From the NCBI GenBank assembly GCA_037127315.1, contig JBBBDQ010001293.1:1514501-1578500 (forward strand): a stretch of DNA of 64,000 bases, given 5' to 3'. Position 1 is the first letter of the stretch. Each line of letters begins with the position of its first letter. This DNA is from Ascarosepion bandense (lineage: Eukaryota; Mollusca; Cephalopoda; Sepiida; Sepiidae). Shown here piece by piece: positions 29,297-39,334 of this stretch. A program made the translations under genes and the position numbers. The notes under the pieces were generated by a model that was not told the origin of the DNA, did no database searches, and was given only the letters and a program-made list of their open reading frames with translations.

Positions 29297-29334
<38 letters not shown>

Positions 29335-29345
29335 TATGCGTTCAA
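29148..29345 (+). repeat. TA-bounded repeat, copy 1, with terminal foldback
   Basis: An 84-bp core (29216-29299) is identical to the reverse complement of 34421-34504. Both copies are bounded by TA tracts and by ACATACATGTAATATA. After the core, AACGCATAGAAAT is repeated inverted as ATTCTATGCGTT across a TA run. Confidence 0.85.
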
Positions 29346-29361
29346 CTAATTGTATTATAAT

Positions 29362-29367
29362 ACACAC

Positions 29368-29417
<50 letters not shown>
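29362..29417. repeat. (CA)n(TA)n microsatellite
   Basis: Compound dinucleotide tract. Confidence 0.9.
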
Positions 29418-29419
<2 letters not shown>

Positions 29420-29772
29420 GCAAAAATGTAAGCAAATAATGTGTAGTCTGACACTTACCTATTTGCGAGATTAGATCTGAGATCTGTACTTATTCTTTGT
29501 AATATAATTAATCTGTTTTTTAATATTGTCCGTTGAATCAAGTGCATTGGCAAAGAGAATATTACGTAGAAAAATATTTTTTGTAAAAATGAAATGTCTT
29601 ATATCATTAGAATACCGTCATAATGGTGCTTTTAAACACACACACATACACACAAACATAAATGCATACGTATACACAGAAAATTAGGTATTTGAGAACA
29701 TACAGTATAAGGTTTCATATATGAAAGACAACATACTGTAGTCATGCAGCATGCGCCAAATTTAAATATTGC
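29418..29772. other. Unassigned DNA
   Basis: No recognised feature except a short imperfect CA tract near 29637. Confidence 0.4.
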
Positions 29773-29774
29773 CA

Positions 29775-30075
29775 TTTCTCGGTCACACAACGTTTAAACA
29801 ACGGTTATCATACGTCCAGCCTGGTCAGTATCTAGGTGAGTGACCGCTTAGGAATACCAGTGCCTGCAAGCGCTGGGTGTGCTGGTGATGTAATGATAAC
29901 GTTTCAGAATTCTTGACCGGAAAGCCGAGTTTCAATCCCCGTTTGGTCTCTTACATTCATTTACGCTCAAATATCGTTGGGAAAAGTATTTTCCTTCCGG
30001 CTATGAATTAATTAGTAAGACTCGTATCACCAAACAAATATCTCAAGGAATAAAATCTTACAACCTATAAATAGT
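29775..30075 (+). mobile_element. 5S rRNA/tRNA chimeric SINE
   Basis: The 5S-like part keeps AGCCTGGTCAGTATCTAGGT, GAGTGACCGCTTAGGAATAC and CAGTGCCTGCAAGC. The tRNA-like head has TGGTGATGTAATGATAACG and CCGAGTTTCAATCCCCG, a good B box. The body has TACGCTCAAATATCGTTGGG and TTAATTAGTAAGACTCGTAT. Confidence 0.8.
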
Positions 30076-30079
30076 ATTT

Positions 30080-30190
30080 ACATTATTCGGACTATTGTTC
30101 TCATCTTTGTTGCCATTTGTACGACGTTTCGGCCGCTTTACGCTCCAGCCTTTTTCAGGTGCTAGAAATTGTGTACCGAATCCTTTATTA
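30080..30190 (-). repeat. Family F repeat
   Basis: TTATTCGGACTATTGTTCTC, ACGACGTTTCGGCCGCTTTA and CTTTTTCAGGTGCTAG match the family. It follows the 5S-SINE directly. Confidence 0.75.
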
Positions 30191-30398
30191 CAATCAATAG
30201 GTATATCATTCTTGCGTAAAGTCTCGATTGGAAGTCAAGAGTTATATCCCTCTAACCCTGCAAGTTACTTGTTCATCACTGCTGTAACCTGGTATTAAAC
30301 TAACAACTTTAAGAACGAAACGCGTCACAAATAATCTTTTTACGTTGTCATACAATTTCCTTTCTCTCTCTCTCTCTCTGTCTCTCTCTATATATATA
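30190..30398. other. Unassigned DNA ending in (CT)n(TA)n
   Basis: No recognised feature besides the short microsatellite at the right edge. Confidence 0.4.
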
Positions 30399-30399
30399 T

Positions 30400-30609
30400 A
30401 TATTATAAATTGTACTTTAGAGCATGTACAAACTACAATCTACTACGAAAGTGTACATTTTGTTTCGACTTTAAAAGAACAATGTCTCATCAGGGTAACT
30501 ACACACATAATTACCATCATTACTAACTACCTGATGAGACATTGTTCTTTCAAAGTCAAAACAAACACTTTTGTAGTAGATTGTAGTTTGTACATGTTCT
30601 AAAGTACAA
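30400..30609. repeat. Foldback with two hammerhead-like arms
   Basis: The left arm (ATTGTACTTTAGAGCATGTA ... ACAATGTCTCATCAGG) is repeated inverted on the right (CCTGATGAGACATTGTTC ... TACATGTTCTAAAGTACAA), arms about 85 bp with few differences. Each arm read outward holds CTGATGA, a GAC...GTC stem, then GAAAC (left) or AAAAC (right, with G12 lost). On the right arm CTAC/GTAG can form helix I. The arm ends TGTACATG[T/C]TCTAAA.. as at 41580-41840. Confidence 0.75.
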
Positions 30610-31313
30610 TCTAAACTTATTCATAAATGGAACTTTGTCTGTGTGTATCTGTGTGTGTGTGTGTATCCGTTACCTATAGACTTCGAAACGGCTGAACCGA
30701 TTTTCTTGAAAATTTACACAGTTGTACTATAAGCGTCTGCGTGTGTTCTTAGATAGGTTTTGTGTTGAGGTACCCCCGATAAATATCGAAAATCAATAAT
30801 CGAAAAAATCAGGTTTTAGAAGGAATGGTCCGATTTTAATCAAATTTGATACACTCATAGACAAAGACATAAGAAACGATATTCAGAAGTTTCAAGGTTG
30901 CAGTTCTTACAATAGTGCAGAAAATCGATAATATATATATATATATATAAGGCAAGATATTTGTGTGTGTCTGTTTATCTGCCTGTATGTCTGTATTTTT
31001 TTCAGCCCTTTTATTTTAGTTTTTGCTTCGAGTTTGGCTCTAAGTAGGTATAATTGTAATTCTTCGTCTCAGCCATGATATCATTTACTCAGAGGACTTA
31101 TTTAGCCTTCAAAATTCAGTTTACGACGAAAAAAAACTTATTTGATATCGATATCAGGAAATCAAAATTTGATTTACATCCATTCATTTTTTGTTCAGTC
31201 TACGGTTTCGCTTTAACTGGAAAAACTATTGCTTTTTAGTCTTTCGTGCCAAGACCATTGGTTTGGTTTTAAAGTTTTCATTACACCCGAGTAACGCCGG
31301 GCTATACGGCTAG
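30610..31313 (+). mobile_element. Non-autonomous Helitron, 704 bp
   Basis: It begins TC and ends CTAG, preceded by a hairpin GCCG-GGCTATA-CGGC, and sits between A and T. These are the defining marks of Helitrons, which insert at AT without target duplication. Near the 5' end GAAACGGCTGAACCGATTTT is a sequence common in animal Helitrons. Removing it rejoins GTACAA|TTTATAATAAATATTCA, which matches the uninterrupted sister repeat at 41580-41615 (inverted). There is no Rep/helicase coding, so it relied on an autonomous relative. Confidence 0.88.
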
Positions 31314-31409
31314 TTTATAATAAATATTCATTACTCCATTTCTATATTGAGCACTGTTTTAAATTAATGTTTTGAACGTTGTAAATATTTACTTCGTTCC
31401 TAATTCATT

Positions 31410-31440
<31 letters not shown>
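31314..31440. repeat. Foldback tail motif and (TA)n
   Basis: TTATAATAAATATTCATTAC and ATATTGAGCACTGTTTTAAA continue the foldback element interrupted by the Helitron. A TA tract follows. Confidence 0.7.
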
Positions 31441-31442
<2 letters not shown>

Positions 31443-31559
31443 GGTGTATGTGTACGTTATCATTACATCACCATGTATGTTTTGGTGTAGGTAGCGTGGA
31501 AAAACCGAATTGTTGTGCCGAATCATAATTCCGGCCGAGCCTATTGATTTCTTTTTCGA

Positions 31560-31680
31560 ACTAGTTAGAACTCGTAGCTGATGGATGAAAAAAGAGTATT
31601 TGTGCAAAAGTGAACACACGAACCTGGCTGGAATTTGAACTCAGCACACCGGCTTCGTTTTGCTTGGCGACAACCTATAT
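31560..31680 (-). mobile_element. SINE head and body fragment (SINE-A/5S-SINE type), diverged
   Basis: Minus strand: CGAAGCCGGTGTGCTGAGTT, CAAATTCCAGCCAGGTTCG and TTCACTTTTGCACAAATACT follow the order of the head B box and body start. Confidence 0.6.
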
Positions 31681-32262
31681 TTACTCAATTTGAAACAAGG
31701 CTCAGCTGCATTCGACACAAAAACAAGTGAGAAACTCCCAGTGAGGATCACTTTCACTCATTATTGTTTTCAAGACTATAACTTTAACAATCACACTATA
31801 GCTGGTTCCTCTATACGAATATGTATGTATACGTGCTTGTGTGTAATTACGTATGGGTACGTGTGCGTTTTATATGCTCTTGTAGCTGTGAATTCGCACT
31901 GTTTTTTTTTAAATTACTAATGAAAGAACTTGCGAAATATCAAATATAGTCATATTTGTCACACCTACCTAAATGCTGAATAACATTTGCATATATACAA
32001 GCGTATCTAAAGCAGTTAATACCATGTGCGTTTGTCCATGACTTTCCGAGAATGTCTAAAGGGATTGGTGATATATCTGTGTAGGTCATCACTAATGTAT
32101 GACTTGAGCTGACACTGTATCATCAAAAATATATTTGATATGTTCAGGCTTCAGTGATTGTTCGGTCCTCTCAGCAGTTCGTTCGTAGTACCTGACTGAC
32201 TACGATTGTTTGGCGAGAATTACTTACCTACATACAGAGAATTCGTAATTTTACCGTCTGCT
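31681..32262. other. Unassigned DNA
   Basis: An 86-residue plus-strand frame (31660-31920) has mixed composition but no recognised domain or splice context. Confidence 0.4.
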
Positions 32263-32945
32263 TCAGTATTTTACCGTCAGCATTAGGTATCTGTCAAGCA
32301 TGCTGTAACACGTCAGCATTAGGTATCTGTCAAGCATGCTGTAACACGTCAGCATTAGGTATCGTCAAGCATGCTGTAACACGTCAGCATTAGGTATCTG
32401 TCAAGCATGCTGTAACACGTCAGCATTAGGTATCTGTCAAGCATGATGTAACACGTCAGCATTAGGTATCTGTCAAGCATGCTGTAACACGTCAGCATTA
32501 GGTATCTGTCAAGCATGCTGTAACACGTCAGCATTAGGTATCGTCAAGCATGCTGTAACACGTCAGCATTAGGTATCTGTCAAGCATGCTGTAACACGTC
32601 AGCATTAGGTATCTGTCAAGCATGCTGTAACACGTCAGCATTAGGTATCTGTCAAGCATGCTGTAACACGTCAGCATTAGGTATCTGTCAAGCATGCTGT
32701 AACACGTCAGCATTAGGTATCGTCAAGCATGCTGTAACACGTCAGCATTAGGTATCTGTCAAGCATGCTGTAACACGTCAGCATTAGGTATCTGTCAAGC
32801 ATGCTGTAACACGTCAGCATTAGGTATCTGTCAAGCATGCTGTAACACGTCAGCATTAGGTATCTGTCAAGCATGCTGTAACACGTCAGCATTAGGTATC
32901 TGTCAAGCATGCTGTAACACGTCAGCATTAGGTATCTGTCAAGAT
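32263..32945. repeat. 36-bp minisatellite with 179-bp higher-order period
   Basis: About 19 units of CGTCAGCATTAGGTATCTGT + CAAGCATGCTGTAACA. A one-base-shorter unit (ATCGTC in place of ATCTGTC) occurs at 32361, 32540 and 32719, exactly 179 bp apart (4 x 36 + 35), so blocks of five units were amplified together. One unit has CATGATG for CATGCTG. The 88-residue minus-strand frame is the translation of the last, shift-free block. Confidence 0.95.
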
Positions 32946-33050
32946 GGAATAGAATGCAGGGAAATTTGGTTGCATGCATTTCTAAAGGGCAACCTAAATT
33001 CGATCCGTATTCAGTGTTATTCCCTCTTCTGGTAACTATTTCATCACTTG

Positions 33051-33052
<2 letters not shown>

Positions 33053-33103
<51 letters not shown>
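33053..33103. repeat. (TA)n microsatellite
   Basis: About 25 units, abutting the perfect foldback. Confidence 0.95.
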
Positions 33104-33107
<4 letters not shown>

Positions 33108-33108
<1 letters not shown>

Positions 33109-33301
33109 TAAAAAATGATTAATTCAATGATGTTGGATGATCATTTCGATATGAAAATCCCCACGGGGGATAACACATCACCTCAGCAACAGAAAAATCC
33201 TTTCAGAAACTGTTTTCTGTTGCTGAGGTGATGTGTTATCCCCCGTGGGGATTTTCATATCGAAATGATCATCCAACATCATTGAATTAATCATTTTTTA
33301 A
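33108..33301. repeat. Perfect 89-bp foldback
   Basis: The two arms are reverse complements without a mismatch by eye (left arm includes GATGTTGGATGATCATTTCG and CCCCACGGGGGATAACACAT), around a 16-bp spacer ATCCTTTCAGAAACTG. Perfect identity over 89 bp implies very recent formation or ongoing arm conversion. Confidence 0.92.
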
Positions 33302-33447
33302 GTTATATTTGCTCTGTAATATTTTATTACATGGAGCTCTCTTCCTGTATCATTTTTTTAATATTAAAATAAAATTTTTAATATTAATTAGGATCGGGTT
33401 TTTGGAATTTACCTTCCTGCTTTTTCCGCTTGGATTAAAGTATCTGA

Positions 33448-33449
<2 letters not shown>

Positions 33450-33515
<66 letters not shown>
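33450..33515. repeat. (TA)n(TG)n microsatellite
   Basis: Compound dinucleotide tract bordering Penelope-related sequence. Confidence 0.95.
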
Positions 33516-33517
<2 letters not shown>

Positions 33518-33534
33518 GAGGCAGCAAATAATTT

Positions 33535-34017
33535 TCTAAACATATACTGTTAAATATAAGAGACAATGAATGTCTATTATGTTTAATCATGAGCCGTTCT
33601 AAACGTCGTATTTTGGCTTAAATTTAGAATTGCATTTGAATACATGGTTCTGTTGTCATTTCGCGCTATCACGCGGTATGACGTCATAGAACCGCATTGC
33701 AAATTTGCGATCTGCGTTTGTTATTTTTGGTAACTATTGCCGTTGCCTAGCGGAGTTTTATGTCAACTCTGAATAAAATCGTCGGCGATGATGGATGTTA
33801 TTGTATTACCGTCTTAATAATCCCTCTAAAGATGGCTCATGTGAGCCGAAAGATTAGAACCAAATTAATAAAAACTTATCCAAATGTTGGAAATTTTTTG
33901 TCATTATTTTCAACTGAAATTAAAGCCAAAATACGACGTTTAAAACGGCTCATGATTAAACATAATAGACATTCATTGTCTCTTATATTTAACAGTATAT
34001 GTTTAGAAAAAAAAAAA
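33535..34017 (+). mobile_element. Penelope-like element terminal region (inverted flank + 3' part)
   Basis: ATGGTTCTGTTGTCATTTCG, GTATGACGTCATAGAACCGC and GTAACTATTGCCGTTGCCTA match the non-coding flank that follows the GIY-YIG frame at 60120-60300. The hairpin GGCTCATGTGAGCC followed by GAAAG is next, then a block with CCAAATGTTGGAAATTTTTT and CATAATAGACATTCATTGTC. The last ~80 bp appear inverted at the left edge (33540-33620), so the piece is bounded by an inverted repeat, as often seen in Penelope-like elements. The core reads CTAAAGA here, so the hammerhead-like fold is damaged. Confidence 0.65.
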
Positions 34018-34024
34018 ATATATA

Positions 34025-34290
34025 TATGAATTGATTTGTTTGAACATTATTTTTTATCGATACTCGTATTTAAGTAGATATCCTGTTTTTAATTAAACAG
34101 TGTTATATATTTATATCTACTGGTCTGACAATTTACAATAAATTTTTATTACGAAAATGTGTTATATAAATTTATCGTAAATAATCAGGCCAGTAGATAT
34201 AGATAAATAATACTGTTTAATTAAAAACAGATTATCTACTTAAATACGAGTATCAATAAAAAATAATGTTCAAACAAATCATTTCAAATT
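34025..34290. repeat. Foldback, ~105-bp arms
   Basis: TTTGTTTGAACATTATTTTT and TACTCGTATTTAAGTAGATA return inverted near 34185-34285 (TATCTACTTAAATACGAGTA, AAAATAATGTTCAAACAAAT) with minor differences. The spacer is about 60 bp. Confidence 0.85.
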
Positions 34291-34334
34291 GTCGGTTGTT
34301 TATAACGAAGTTTCGTTAATCTTCGTTAATTTCC

Positions 34335-34337
<3 letters not shown>

Positions 34338-34420
<83 letters not shown>
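34338..34420. repeat. (CA)n(TA)n microsatellite
   Basis: Compound tract ending at the duplicated 84-bp unit. Confidence 0.95.
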
Positions 34421-34422
<2 letters not shown>

Positions 34423-34500
34423 TCTATGCGTTAAAATAATTATAATCAACATTATCGCTTCATATAACTCACATCCTAAAATCTGTCTCTTCCTCTCTCA

Positions 34501-34542
<42 letters not shown>

Positions 34543-34557
34543 CATGTATGTGTGTAA

Positions 34558-34597
<40 letters not shown>

Positions 34598-34600
34598 TTA
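34421..34600 (-). repeat. TA-bounded repeat, copy 2
   Basis: The reverse complement of 29216-29299 with no difference over 84 bp, followed by TA runs and ACATGTATGTGTGT, which is also shared. The last part contains an additional TA/ATAATTATTATT foldback. Confidence 0.85.
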
Positions 34601-34754
34601 TTATGAACTCTCCCGTCGATTTCGACGTATGAGTGTCTAACTCAGACTGCCACACAAAGAGTTGTTTAGAGTGGTGAAGCACCATCCACATACTTTTTGG
34701 AAACGCTGATAACAAACAATCGGCGCAGAAGTTCGCCACAGATCGCATAAACAG
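34600..34754. other. Unassigned DNA
   Basis: Nothing recognisable. Confidence 0.4.
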
Positions 34755-34985
34755 CAGACCTCAGTTATTTAACCCATAACTGGAGGGAAGGGACGGGTTA
34801 ATACCTTTCCCAAGGGTATCAGTGCGTAAGTGACTGCAGAATGTTCGACCGGAATTGGAACTCGGTTCATTGATTTCCTTTTCCAAGCCGACATACACCG
34901 CACCACAACGCACATCCGTCAATAAACGCTTACAGCACCTTGTATTCTCAAGCGGTCACCCATCTAAGTACTAACCAGGCTCAAA
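34755..34985 (-). mobile_element. 5S head joined to SINE-A-type body
   Basis: Minus strand: GAGCCTGGTTAGTACTTAGA, TGGGTGACCGCTTGAGAATA and CAAGGTGCTGTAAGC are the last 60 nt of 5S rRNA. They are followed by GGATGTGCGTTGTGGTGCGG (SINE-A head) and the SINE-A body CCCTTGGGAAAGGTATTAAC to TATGGGTTAAATAACTG. It links the 5S-SINE and SINE-A as one lineage with or without the 5S head. Confidence 0.78.
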
Positions 34986-35004
34986 TATATAGATTTGTAA
35001 ACAT

Positions 35005-35062
35005 GTTATATTACGCAACCCGGGTTTCTACCATCTGTTGTCTTCAGGCGATTTACAATAAC
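35005..35062 (-). ncRNA. Hammerhead-like ribozyme motif (pair member 2), helix II decayed
   Basis: Minus strand: outer helix I GTTAT/ATAAC, inner CGC/GCG, CTGAAGA, a poorly paired helix II region (CAACAGATGGTA), GAAA, helix III AC/GT with loop CCGG, H17 = T. The helix I and III architecture equals that of 27391-27447 although the loops differ (CTTA against CCGG). Confidence 0.5.
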
Positions 35063-35064
35063 TG

Positions 35065-36345
35065 ATTTTGCCGATTTTTAAGAACGCTCACGTAACGACG
35101 ATTTTTTTGAACGCTCATGTAAGAGGAATTTTTGAACGCGCAATTTTCAAATTTAGAAGAAATTATAACGTTTCAATATTTTATGATATGGTTACACTTA
35201 GTCATAATTTCTGCTCTTTCATTCAGTAATTAATTTTGTTTGGGAAAAACATAATAGCTAACAGTCTACATATTTTTCCACCGTTATAAGGTTGGCTGTT
35301 TTCACTATACTCCACGTTACATCTGGGTCTTTTCCATATTTTAATTACAATTTTCACATGCGGCTAGTCAGTTTTGTATAATTTTTCAAAAAAATATTTT
35401 TTCAAACAATGTTTTTTGAAAAACATTTTTAAAAAATTTGTTTTCAAAAAGTTTTTTAAAAGTTTTTTGGCAAAATATGTAGACTGTGCGAGATTTTTCC
35501 TGTTTGAGTAAATTACTTTCTTTTTTGATGAGTGTGGCATTTTCAGATGAAAATTTTGCTAGAATTTTTTTGTGCATGATTAGAGAATTTGTTAAATTGT
35601 TATTTATGAGATTCCATCTATGTTCCCAGATAGTTTTTTGTTTGTTTGTTTGTTTTTTTGTTTTTAATATCTGCATCGATTGATATGAAGAGACGAGGGT
35701 ATATAGGCAAGAACCTACTGAGATTGAGTGTTTTTAGAAATTTTATTTCTAAGAACTTCTATATTTTAAAGAATTTTGGGGTTAGTATGAAAGCAAGGAT
35801 TTGATTTTGTAAATGTATCCATGGCAGCGACATGGTTAACTCCATTTAGTGATCTAATTGATGAATATCGATTTCTGTTTAAATGATTTCACGCGGCAAA
35901 GAACAAAAAAGTTATCAGCCAAGTCAATTAGTCCCGGATACAAAATTTAGGTTGTACTGTATGTTTTCTGTTTCCGTTGTACGTAGCATTTATGATAAGT
36001 AGATCCTCTGTGTGAAAAGAAAAAAAAAAGGCTGTTGCATCAAATGGAAGTCAAACTTAAAGCTAGGTTTTTAATCGGTATTAACGGTTTGCAAGACCTG
36101 CAATCTTTAAATGTACAGTGCATCTGTCGCTCCTGAAGTCAATGCTATCTACGTATGTAAACTGTACTTTTCTTTTTTTGCCTCAGATGTTTTAGCTGAG
36201 CCGTATTAAGCTTAGAAAGTAATCTAGTTTGAACATTATGACATGCATATTTCATGCTTTCAATTTGAGTAAGGTGATATTTTACTGTAAAATAAAATCA
36301 CCTCAAAACAACACTGAGCTTGCTTCGTGTTTAACCCGAGTATAT
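35065..36345. other. Unassigned AT-rich DNA
   Basis: A/T-run-rich, with self-complementary T/A blocks near 35385-35470. Open frames here are lysine- and phenylalanine-rich artefacts. No repeat family is recognised. Confidence 0.45.
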
Positions 36346-36346
36346 A

Positions 36347-36655
36347 GTCTCTCAGTTAAGTGCCATACGTGATACACGCTTGGGCGATCATGTCTCGAAA
36401 GAGACATGACTGACTGGGCAGAAGATTATCCCGCAGTAGTTTGCCATTGCTTTCTGCGGTAGACTGGTTGCCGACCAAGGCTATAGAACACAATCTGTCC
36501 TGCTATTTAACCCATAGCTGGAAGGAAGAGACGGATTAATACCTTTCCCAAGGGTATTTGCGCGTAAGTGAATACAATGGATTCAACTGAAATTCGAACT
36601 CGGCTCCCCGATTTCTCGTTCCAAGCCGATATCCACTGTACCACAACGCACATAT
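36347..36655 (-). mobile_element. SINE-A, full length
   Basis: Near-consensus copy from CTCAGTTAAGTGCCATACGT to TACCACAACGCACAT. The A and B boxes are readable. Confidence 0.92.
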
Positions 36656-37356
36656 AGCTTGTAATATGCCATGATTTCAAAGGTCTGGAACTTGATCCGT
36701 ATCTTGCAAGTACTCTTCTGTCAAGTATTCTCTCCTCTCACTAATAAGTACGCAGCGCAAATGACGCCATTTTAATCACAATTTAATTAAATTTTCAGTA
36801 TCTGATTTTCTTACCTAAATAATGTTTTTCATATTCTATTAATGTTCACTCAAAGTAGAAATTTTAACGTGCGGGCGTGTAAAATATTTCAAATAAAGAT
36901 TTATATTTAATATTTTTTATATTTTCAAAATCGGGTATGATATACCCATGGCTAGTAGAGGTGTAACATTAATTGATGCTTAGTGTTCCAGGGTTAATGT
37001 ATTTTTGAAATGGTTTAAACCTTGTTTCTTGCTTTAAAATGTACTTATTTTTTGACTAATCTGAGTTTTTGCTCGAATATCCGTTCTCGAAACCCCGAAA
37101 ATTAATATAAAATAAAAAGAGATTATTTGTCTTACAGCATGTGTATATATTTTACTACTCGGCGACATAATTATGGAAATAATAATAATAATGATGATGA
37201 TGATAATAATAATAATAATAAGGCACCGTTAAAGAGCAAACACGCGGCAAAACCTTTTATAACTGGTAGTAAAAATTAATAACAGCTAGTAAAGAGAATG
37301 TATTGAGCCGACGATGCCTCGCTATTGTTTTCCTCTTTATGAGTGTGTCAGGAGGG

Positions 37357-37360
<4 letters not shown>
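36656..37360. other. Unassigned AT-rich DNA
   Basis: A short AATAAT/GATGAT repeat lies near 37172-37220. Otherwise nothing is recognised. Confidence 0.45.
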
Positions 37361-37405
<45 letters not shown>

Positions 37406-37420
37406 TATATATATATACAT
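37361..37420. repeat. (TA)n(CA)n(TA)n microsatellite
   Basis: Dinucleotide tract. The frame reading IYIYIYTHTH continues into the SINE-A head by chance. Confidence 0.9.
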
Positions 37421-37444
37421 GCAATGTTTAAAGGAAAGTACTGG

Positions 37445-37757
37445 ATGAGCGTTGTGGCGCAGTCGATATCGGCTCGGAACGAAAAATCATGGAGCCGAGT
37501 TCGAATTCTAGTTGAATTCCCTGCATTCACTTACGTGCAAATACCCTTGTAAAATGTATTTATCCGTCGCTTTCCTCCATTTATGGATTAAATAACAGGG
37601 TAGATTGGATTCTATAGCCTTGGCTGGCAACCAGTCGACCGCAGAAAGTAATGCCAACCTAATGCGGAATAATCTTCTGCCCAGTCAGTCATGTCTCTTT
37701 CGAGGTATGGTCACCAAAGCGTGTATCACATATGACACTTAACGGACTGACTGACTG
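37445..37757 (+). mobile_element. SINE-A, full length
   Basis: Head GATGAGCGTTGTGGCGCAGT with B box GAGTTCGAATTCTAG, body and 3' end CACTTAACGGACTGACTGAC. It directly adjoins the LINE-A reverse-transcriptase remnant. Confidence 0.9.
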
Positions 37758-38110
37758 TATAGGCGAAGTCAAAAACCTTTACAGACGATTAGAACTGTTG
37801 GGGAATCCTGGTCTATTTGGCAAATATATTAGAGTAATCCAAAAGATATATTGCGAGTAAATCGTAATGACTTCTCCCCGAAATTATTTAAGATTTACAG
37901 TGAGGCGATCATTAGAGAGTTATAAGTCCTGCTCGTATTTAATTATGCTGGGTACAATCTTAACATAAGATGCGCAGATGATACAATGTTGGTGGGAGAC
38001 AGCGAAAGAAAACCACAGGAACTCTTATATAATGTTCTAAAGAAACTGGGAAGAAAAGACAAACCAATAATTGCAAGATGACCAGGTATATTTGTTAGGA
38101 AAAGGGAGAA
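37757..38110 (+). pseudogene. LINE-A (RTE-like) reverse-transcriptase core remnant
   Basis: With frame changes the plus strand gives LLGNPGLFGKYIRVIQKIY, then NDFSPKLFKIYSEAIIREL, then NYAGYNLNIRCADDTMLVGD and SERKPQELLYNVLKKLGRK. The last contains the RT catalytic box as CADD in place of (Y/F)ADD, which retains both aspartates. S-P-x-L-F-x-I-Y-S-E-x-I-I-R-E-L is the block before it in RTE-like RTs. Stops separate the blocks, so no active enzyme remains. It covers the part of the protein upstream of the fragments at 11375, 17497 and 53525. Confidence 0.8.
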
Positions 38111-38171
38111 CTGACATATTAGAAAATCAAACCAAACAGAAATTTGGATGTGAAGTCTTTAAAAAAAAAAA

Positions 38172-38203
38172 AATATATATATATATAAATACATTAAATA
38201 ATT

Positions 38204-38260
<57 letters not shown>
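38172..38260. repeat. (TA)n microsatellites
   Basis: A short and a long TA run with an AAATACATTAAATAATTACA spacer. Confidence 0.9.
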
Positions 38261-38261
<1 letters not shown>

Positions 38262-38573
38262 CAATAATAACAATATTAACGTACATTCGTTTAATAAGCT
38301 GAAAGATTTCGTGACTTAGCGTCAGCCATATTTTATTTTCTTTACAATGTAATTTTATTGAATATTTTACAGCGTTCTCTAATTCAGAATTTGTAAAATT
38401 CAGGTTTTGTAAATTTAATTATATTTTCCTTAATTTTAATTATATTTGATTTTTTTATATAATTTTCTATATATACATAAATTCAGGCTGCCAAAAGTTT
38501 TTTTTCAACACTTGCCTTAATAAAGTTCGTTAAGGAAAAAGAGACAGGGATAAGCTCCGCCATATGGCTTGAG
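38261..38573. other. Unassigned AT-rich DNA
   Basis: No recognised element. Confidence 0.4.
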
Positions 38574-38574
38574 T

Positions 38575-38697
38575 AAGTGGATGGCGGATTGGGTTTGGGA
38601 GAGATTTCAAGAGGAAAAATGTTAAGAACGACAAGGAAGAGGGCGGGTGGAAGTATCGTCTACGTCCTGAAAGGACACGGCACATAAAGAAGAAGAA
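38575..38697 (+). pseudogene. LINE-A 3' end
   Basis: GTATCGTCTACGTCCTGAAA and GGACACGGCACATAAAGAAG match the terminal segment of the fragments at 11375, 17497 and 54100-54205, ending in a GAAGAAG-type tail. Only the last ~40 codons and 3' UTR remain. Confidence 0.75.
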
Positions 38698-38754
38698 GGA
38701 ATTAAATGCGTTGTTTTTTAATTTTTTCTTGTCTTTTCTTTTATATATTTACCT

Positions 38755-38757
<3 letters not shown>

Positions 38758-38811
<54 letters not shown>

Positions 38812-38830
38812 GTAGAGAGAGGGAGAGAAG
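38758..38830. repeat. (TA)n with short (GA)n
   Basis: Dinucleotide tract. Confidence 0.9.
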
Positions 38831-39085
38831 GACGAGGCAGATTAAGGGGCCGAGTCAAAATATTTACAAAGTAGACAGCAGGCAATCGAATTAAAATATC
38901 TTGCTTCTTTATAATTAAAATTTTATTTTAGTCTTTTTCTTTTACTTCGTGATTATAGCAAAGCTATGTCTCGATGTACAACTAATTATATGTTAGCTAA
39001 AAATATTTAAATTTATTTTAAGCCTATATGAACATAATAATTAAATTAGGGAGAAACTTAAACTTTAAGAAATGTAAAAATTAAA
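38831..39085. other. Unassigned AT-rich DNA
   Basis: No recognised feature. Confidence 0.4.
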
Positions 39086-39086
39086 T

Positions 39087-39194
<108 letters not shown>

Positions 39195-39334
39195 GGATTA
39201 AATAAATTGCAAATATTCTGGTTGCTTATTTTTAATAATATCTGTTCGTATTCACGGATAATCTTTCGCGTATTACAATTAAAAGATGCAAGAAATGCGC
39301 TGTAACTTTGACATTTGATTTTATTATTTATTTC

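Noticed and set aside
32713..32979. Repeat protein of 12-residue units (LDRYLMLTCYSM)
   Set aside because: It is the 36-bp minisatellite read on the minus strand. The one-base-short units in the rest of the array break the frame, so no selection for coding is visible.
33150..33250. Hammerhead in the spacer of the perfect foldback (TTTCAGAAAC)
   Set aside because: No CUGANGA core; only GAAAC is present.
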